A DNA stretch of 10,424 nt, taken from assembly GCA_015654495.1 (NCBI GenBank), contig JAATGW010000702.1, positions 1 to 10,424 on the forward strand, written 5' to 3'. Positions 7,218-10,424 of the stretch are shown in pieces (the stretch's first letter is position 1; each line of letters opens with the position of its first letter). Below the pieces are notes generated by a model. It made no database searches, was not told the origin of the DNA, and saw only the letters and a program-made list of their open reading frames with translations. Position numbers and translations under genes: made by a program. This stretch comes from Chitinophagales bacterium (GTDB lineage: Bacteria; Bacteroidota; Bacteroidia; Chitinophagales; Chitinophagaceae).

Positions 7218-7250
7218 AACTCAAAGTCGTTAGCCACTTTGAGTTTTTTT
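7218..7250 (+). terminator. Perfect 10-bp terminator reaching the next start codon
   Basis: AACTCAAAGT (7218-7227) and ACTTTGAGTT (7236-7245) are exact reverse complements, with the loop CGTTAGCC and a run of seven T ending at 7250. The ATG of the 473-residue gene is the very next base. The hairpin should end transcription from upstream, which leaves the following gene needing read-through or another source of transcription. Confidence 0.75.
7229..7235 (+). other. Putative cassette boundary 1 (GTTAGCC)
   Basis: GTTAGCC resembles the GTTRRRY core of integron recombination sites, with one mismatch at the sixth base. It lies 15 bases before the ATG at 7251. The bases before it, TCAAACTCAAAGTC, resemble those before boundary 2 (TCAAACAAAGT, 8874-8884), which argues that both are ends of related sites. 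It sits in the loop of the terminator hairpin. Confidence 0.4.
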
Positions 7251-8672
7251 ATGCTAATTTTCGTACAATATTCACTTGCAGACTCAAGACCTTTCATCGA
7301 AGGAGTCACTCCATTATTAAAAAAACCTTCTTGGCCATCCCCGTACCCTTATAAAGAATTTGTCAAAGGGTCTGGTCAAATAATCGAGCGAAAAAAAGGT
7401 GGCTTGGATAATTGGATTGGAGAAAACTATATATGCAAAATAAATAAAGGCATTAGGATTAGTAATTTTGAAATTAATCACTTTCATTTAAAAATAAAAA
7501 ACATTTCAAAACATCAGTTCACATCCGATGGCGGCGTTCTCTCTAAGTATGTTTTTGTTTTTAAAATAACTGGCTATCTAGAAGCTATTACTAAAGATAT
7601 TTTGGAGCAAATCATTGATAAGCTTTTAAACTGTAAGATATCAATACGCAGCACTAATTATAAATCTATTGATTCAAAATTCCGAAATTTTATAAAGGAT
7701 TTAAAAGCTTTTCATATTATCACCACTACGAAAAATGGAACTCACGATATAAAACAAGACAGCCAATTTATTAAATTCTGTACACCTCAAATATATTTCT
7801 TGTTAGATGGTCGTGAAACATTCGCTAACAAATGGCAGCAAGTAAAACATGTTACAAAAAATGAAACTTTCCCATTTAAATTATTCAGCTATTGGCAAAA
7901 TTATAATAACAGTCCATATAAGATATGGATACATCAGAAAGTCACTTCTTCTTCTCTTATTGAACTAAATAGGAATCTAAGAATAAGCATACTAAGAATT
8001 CATGCTGAATTTGAATGCTTAAATTTTGTGTTGTCCGACATTTCCAATGGCAAATTACAAGTAAAAGAAAAATCAACTGATTCCAGTAGATTACAATATT
8101 ATATCAGTAATGCAATTACGTCAATCTTAAAACAAAGAAACAAAGTTGAAGAAAAAATAGGGGTAAAAAACTCAATTGAGTACTTCAAGGAAATATTCTA
8201 TCAATTTCAGCCAGGAGATTATGAGACATTAGTTAAACGTATAAAGCAAATTGACTTTAGACCCCAAGTTGAACAAAAAGCATTAGTTTTTATTGAAAAT
8301 TTATACTCACAAAATTTAGAATTTATGAAAAACAAATTTACAAACTCGCAGATTGGAGCTGTGGGCGAAAATGCCACGGCAGAAAACAATCAATTTCTAC
8401 AACAAAACTACAACATCCCTAGTGACACTGATTATTCTAAACTTGTTGAAGAACTTGCTCGTCTAAAAAGACATATTGAAAACGAGCCAGACATACCATT
8501 CAAAGAAATGATTCTTGAAAATGTTGAAGAGGCAAAACAAGAGGCAGAGAAAAAAAATGTTGGTGGCGTTATTAAATTTCTAAAGAGTGGAGGTAAATGG
8601 CTTCTTGACACTGCTACTAAAATTGGTATAAATTTAGTAACCGACCTAATAAAAAGCAACTTTCCAAAATAA
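7251..8672 (+). CDS. Cassette protein with C-terminal module of conflict-type proteins
   Basis: The 473-residue product has no signal peptide or clear membrane helix and is lysine- and asparagine-rich. Residues 1-230 are unrecognised. Around 240-265 is NLRISILRIHAEFECLNFVL, which resembles a helix I recall (RIHAExE) in bacterial proteins sharing the same tail. Residues 366-473 form that tail: SQIGAVGENATAENN, then KLVEELARLKRHI, EEAKQEAEKKN, and LKSGGKWLLDTATKIG before a final helix. I recall this recurrent C-terminal module on diverse proteins of predicted immunity or conflict systems, but it has no established activity. The ATG at 7251 is the only early ATG and directly follows a T-run; a TTG at 7239 would lie inside the terminator. 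AT-rich composition and flanking boundary motifs suggest an integron-like cassette. Confidence 0.75.
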   Translation: MLIFVQYSLADSRPFIEGVTPLLKKPSWPSPYPYKEFVKGSGQIIERKKGGLDNWIGENYICKINKGIRISNFEINHFHLKIKNISKHQFTSDGGVLSKYVFVFKITGYLEAITKDILEQIIDKLLNCKISIRSTNYKSIDSKFRNFIKDLKAFHIITTTKNGTHDIKQDSQFIKFCTPQIYFLLDGRETFANKWQQVKHVTKNETFPFKLFSYWQNYNNSPYKIWIHQKVTSSSLIELNRNLRISILRIHAEFECLNFVLSDISNGKLQVKEKSTDSSRLQYYISNAITSILKQRNKVEEKIGVKNSIEYFKEIFYQFQPGDYETLVKRIKQIDFRPQVEQKALVFIENLYSQNLEFMKNKFTNSQIGAVGENATAENNQFLQQNYNIPSDTDYSKLVEELARLKRHIENEPDIPFKEMILENVEEAKQEAEKKNVGGVIKFLKSGGKWLLDTATKIGINLVTDLIKSNFPK

Positions 8673-8891
8673 GCCAACAACATGCCAGTTTGGTGTTGTA
8701 GTGGAGGCGACCAAAAATTCCTCTTTTTGATCGCGATTGGCTTTCGCTCAGGCTGACGACAAAATCGTAGCTAAAGTTCCTATTATCATTTTTATAGGTT
8801 ATTCAGCAACGACTCGGGCGAAAGTATCACGGAAACCGCCACATCATCAAGCCGCCGGCCGTTGTTCATCGCTTCAAACAAAGTGTTATGC
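8673..8891 (+). repeat. attC-like spacer 1 with long imperfect inverted repeat
   Basis: This spacer starts at the stop codon of the 473-residue gene and ends at GTTATGC (8885-8891), whose ATG is the start of the next gene. Its left part (AACAAC at 8676, then TTTGGTGTTGTAGTGG) is an imperfect reverse complement of its right part (CCACATCATCAAGCC then CCGTTGTT, 8840-8866). The arms share about 25 of some 30 positions with small gaps, around a loop of roughly 120 bases. The pairing may extend outward, as GCAAC at 8656 could face GTTATGC. Such gapped hairpins next to a GTT core are typical of attC sites, though this one is longer than most. It is visibly richer in GC than the two genes it separates. 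Confidence 0.45.
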
Positions 8892-9511
8892 AAATGGATG
8901 ATTTCCTACCTAATTTGTTTCTCCTTGCAATCGGTTTCGTGTTAACAACTATCGCAGGTGGAATTTTGACATATTTTTTTCAAAAAAGAAGCTGGATAAG
9001 ACAAGCTTATTTAGATCTTTATAAAAAGAAATATGATGATGGAACAAAGTTTCTTGATGAATTGTCTGAGCTGATTGGCAAAAGACTTTTCTTTATTCAA
9101 AGGTTTGTATGGGCAATTTCTGATGGGGACAAAGAAAGGATAGACAGAATTGAAAAGGAGTATTTTGATGTTGTGAAAATTTGGAATATAAATTACTATC
9201 GAAATCGGAACAAATTGAGGCTTCTCGTTAATGAAGGTACTGCCGACATATTTCTTGACTATAATGATGATGCTAGACCAAATGATCCTCATAGCTTACA
9301 TTATAAATTCGTATTAACTCATAAAAAAGTTATGGCTTCAAAGGTTGACACATCAAAGATTGTAAGTGCTTTAAAAAACGTGGATCTTTTAAATTATAGC
9401 TGTTCAAGTTTTTTAGAAAAAATGACATCGGAATTCGCATCTAGAGCAGAAAAAATGCAACTGCTCGAGGCGAATGACTTGAAAGATAACTTTGCAAAAA
9501 ATGAAAAATAA
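8888..9511 (+). CDS. Membrane-anchored helical protein, cassette-type family
   Basis: The 207-residue product has one N-terminal membrane helix (about 7-31) containing the motif VLTTIAGGILTYFFQKRSW. A long helical cytoplasmic part follows, with SELIGKRLFFIQRFVWA (about 60-76), a charged stretch, and a EYFDVVKIWNINYYRNRN segment (91-108). I recall this pattern (TTxxGGxLxYxFQxRSW, then DKRLyxxRxLxWA, then EWNxxLNRN) as a widespread family of hypothetical proteins often found in accessory regions and integron cassettes; no activity is known. The start ATG at 8888 is embedded in the boundary GTTATGC; a second ATG two codons later could also serve. No Shine-Dalgarno sequence is present. It is complete, co-oriented with its neighbours and AT-rich. 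Confidence 0.8.
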   Translation: MQMDDFLPNLFLLAIGFVLTTIAGGILTYFFQKRSWIRQAYLDLYKKKYDDGTKFLDELSELIGKRLFFIQRFVWAISDGDKERIDRIEKEYFDVVKIWNINYYRNRNKLRLLVNEGTADIFLDYNDDARPNDPHSLHYKFVLTHKKVMASKVDTSKIVSALKNVDLLNYSCSSFLEKMTSEFASRAEKMQLLEANDLKDNFAKNEK

Positions 9512-9699
9512 GCGAACACACAACAGCATCCTTGTACAATAAGGACTGACGAATAAATCCTGATCGGCATCAACACGTATGAGTGGCTGTAACATGGATT
9601 GGCTTTGAAATATAACATCGACAACATAACTTTACTCGGCTGAAGTCCCGGGCAGAAGGAACATGAATTCCCGTACTGCGCAAGGCCGTGGCGTTAGCC
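9512..9699 (+). repeat. attC-like spacer 2 with imperfect inverted repeat
   Basis: The spacer begins at the stop codon of the 207-residue gene and ends at GTTAGCC (9693-9699), nine bases before the next ATG. Its ends are imperfect reverse complements: GCGAAC (9512-9517) with GTTAGC, AACAGC with GCCGTGG, and CCTTG (9530-9534) with CAAGG (9681-9685), with a few unpaired bases on each side. That arrangement of paired blocks with bulged bases is characteristic of attC hairpins. The inner part holds no gene. It shares its layout, but little plain sequence identity, with spacer 1, as is usual for attC sites of unlike cassettes. Confidence 0.45.
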
Positions 9700-9708
9700 A
9701 AAAATTTT

Positions 9709-10424
9709 ATGACAACAATTCGAGAGATAGTTTTGTTATTTGGTGGGTGGACAGTAATACTTGTAGCAATCTGCACTTATTTAGGTAATTTATTGTTCAA
9801 TAAATTAAAAAGCAATTGGGAGCAAGTTAATGCAAAGATGATTGCTCAGCTTCAGGGAAATATTGAAAGGCAAAATGATGCAGTATCTAAAATCTTAGCC
9901 AACCATTTCACTTCGACAGGTTTGTTTCTGCAAAGGCAAGTTTCCTCATTTGACGAGTATTGGAGCCACATTATTCGGATTAAAGAGTTGAATTACGGAA
10001 CAGAGTTTTTGTATTCCTTTCTTCTTGACGAGGAAATTGTCAGCCTTGCTGGCGATTCAAGTTCAAAGGGGGTTCAAATTAAAAATGGATATCTAAATAA
10101 GATTAAAAAGGAGTATCCAGCTATATCATTAGAAGTTGGAAAGCAGAAATATTCCATTGATAAACTCAGACCGTATATTGGAGAAAAATTATACAGTTTC
10201 TATTATGCGTATTCTCTTTTTTGTATGAGATCTACGGTTTTGTTGGCTGGAGTGGTAAATGAAAGTAGTACCGAAATTTGGAAAAATGATAAGGCGCTTG
10301 TAAAGGTACTTAAGGAGAATTTCGGTGATGAGTATCTTAAGGATGCATTTGCGGTCAAGGTAAATTCCTATTCGATCATTACGAGTTTGATTGAGTCGAA
10401 AGTCATAACCGAAATGGGATACTA
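9709..10424 (+). CDS. Membrane-anchored helical protein, cut by window end
   Basis: An ATG at 9709 opens a frame that stays open to the last base (238 codons seen). The product begins MTTIREIVLLFGGWTVILVA, with one membrane helix at about 7-30, followed by a polar, probably coiled-coil helix (NWEQVNAKMIAQLQGNIERQ, 36-55) and then LANHFTSTGLFLQRQVSSFDEYW. The rest is helical with no recognised catalytic motif. Architecturally it is like the protein before it (N-terminal anchor plus cytoplasmic helices), but no sequence relation is evident. It starts nine bases after GTTAGCC and fits a third cassette. The C-terminus and any following site lie outside the window. Confidence 0.75.
   Translation, partial: MTTIREIVLLFGGWTVILVAICTYLGNLLFNKLKSNWEQVNAKMIAQLQGNIERQNDAVSKILANHFTSTGLFLQRQVSSFDEYWSHIIRIKELNYGTEFLYSFLLDEEIVSLAGDSSSKGVQIKNGYLNKIKKEYPAISLEVGKQKYSIDKLRPYIGEKLYSFYYAYSLFCMRSTVLLAGVVNESSTEIWKNDKALVKVLKENFGDEYLKDAFAVKVNSYSIITSLIESKVITEMGY

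Larger units (their letters stand above)
7040..7250 (+). ncRNA. Candidate structured RNA ending in a terminator
   Basis: Eight small inverted repeats follow one another: CATGTTG/CAACATG (7064-7080), TGGG/CCCA (7081-7095), GATTTGAC/GTCAAATC (7110-7127), GTCGC/GCGAC (7130-7143), TGGAT/ATCCA (7152-7166), CTGAG/CTCAG (7177-7193), TGAG/CTCA (7204-7217) and AACTCAAAGT/ACTTTGAGTT (7218-7245) with a T-run. A -7 box match lies upstream at 7026. This is the layout of a stand-alone small RNA of about 210 bases. I do not recognise any known RNA family. The same stretch also contains a 44-codon frame, and the last hairpin holds a putative cassette boundary, so an integron-associated role is an alternative. 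Confidence 0.3.

Noticed and set aside
9570..9776. Minus-strand frame over the second spacer and the start of the last gene
   Set aside because: It overlaps the paired arm and boundary motif of the spacer and the N-terminal membrane helix coding of the plus-strand gene, and its translation has no recognisable feature.

Overview
The window reads as a piece of a Bacteroidota chromosome, perhaps Chitinophagales or a relative. Supporting signs are: start codons without a clear Shine-Dalgarno sequence; a lipoprotein whose mature end reads CKKED, like the surface-export signal of this phylum; a signal peptide ending in FSQ; TAnnTTTG-type -7 boxes; a TGCCTAC heptamer repeat next to a gene; and an AGACCTCACA/TGTGAGGTCT palindrome of a kind I recall from this phylum. 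No rRNA, tRNA, CRISPR array or complete transposase was seen.

Left part (1-3250) looks like ordinary chromosome. A BCP-type thiol peroxiredoxin with a signal peptide (minus strand) diverges from a 730-residue lipoprotein of unknown role. The lipoprotein ends at a strong palindrome.

Middle part (3250-7000) is accessory and partly decayed. It holds a broken short frame on the minus strand, a HEPN-domain gene followed 18 bases later by a DUF2188 gene (a possible toxin-antitoxin-like pair) with a terminator after them, a small two-helix membrane protein, and a pseudogene. The pseudogene (about 4933-6463) lacks its 5' part and carries three frameshifts. After it come about 600 bases with no gene I can support.

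Right part (7020-10424) is AT-rich in its genes and organised like a gene-cassette array. Three co-oriented genes (473 aa, 207 aa and one cut by the window end) each start 0-15 bases after a GTTAGCC or GTTATGC sequence. Two are separated from the gene before by roughly 200 bases that are richer in GC and carry long imperfect inverted repeats. This is the layout of integron cassettes with attC-like sites, although the sites do not fit the classical consensus exactly and no integrase is in view. The array is preceded by an unusual run of eight small hairpins (7064-7245), with a -7 box at its left and a perfect 10-bp terminator at its right, which may be a small RNA or a 44-aa gene. The first cassette protein carries a C-terminal module that I associate with predicted immunity or conflict proteins; the other two are membrane-anchored helical proteins. 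Together with the HEPN pair this makes the right two thirds a plausible defence or accessory island. That function is inferred, not shown.
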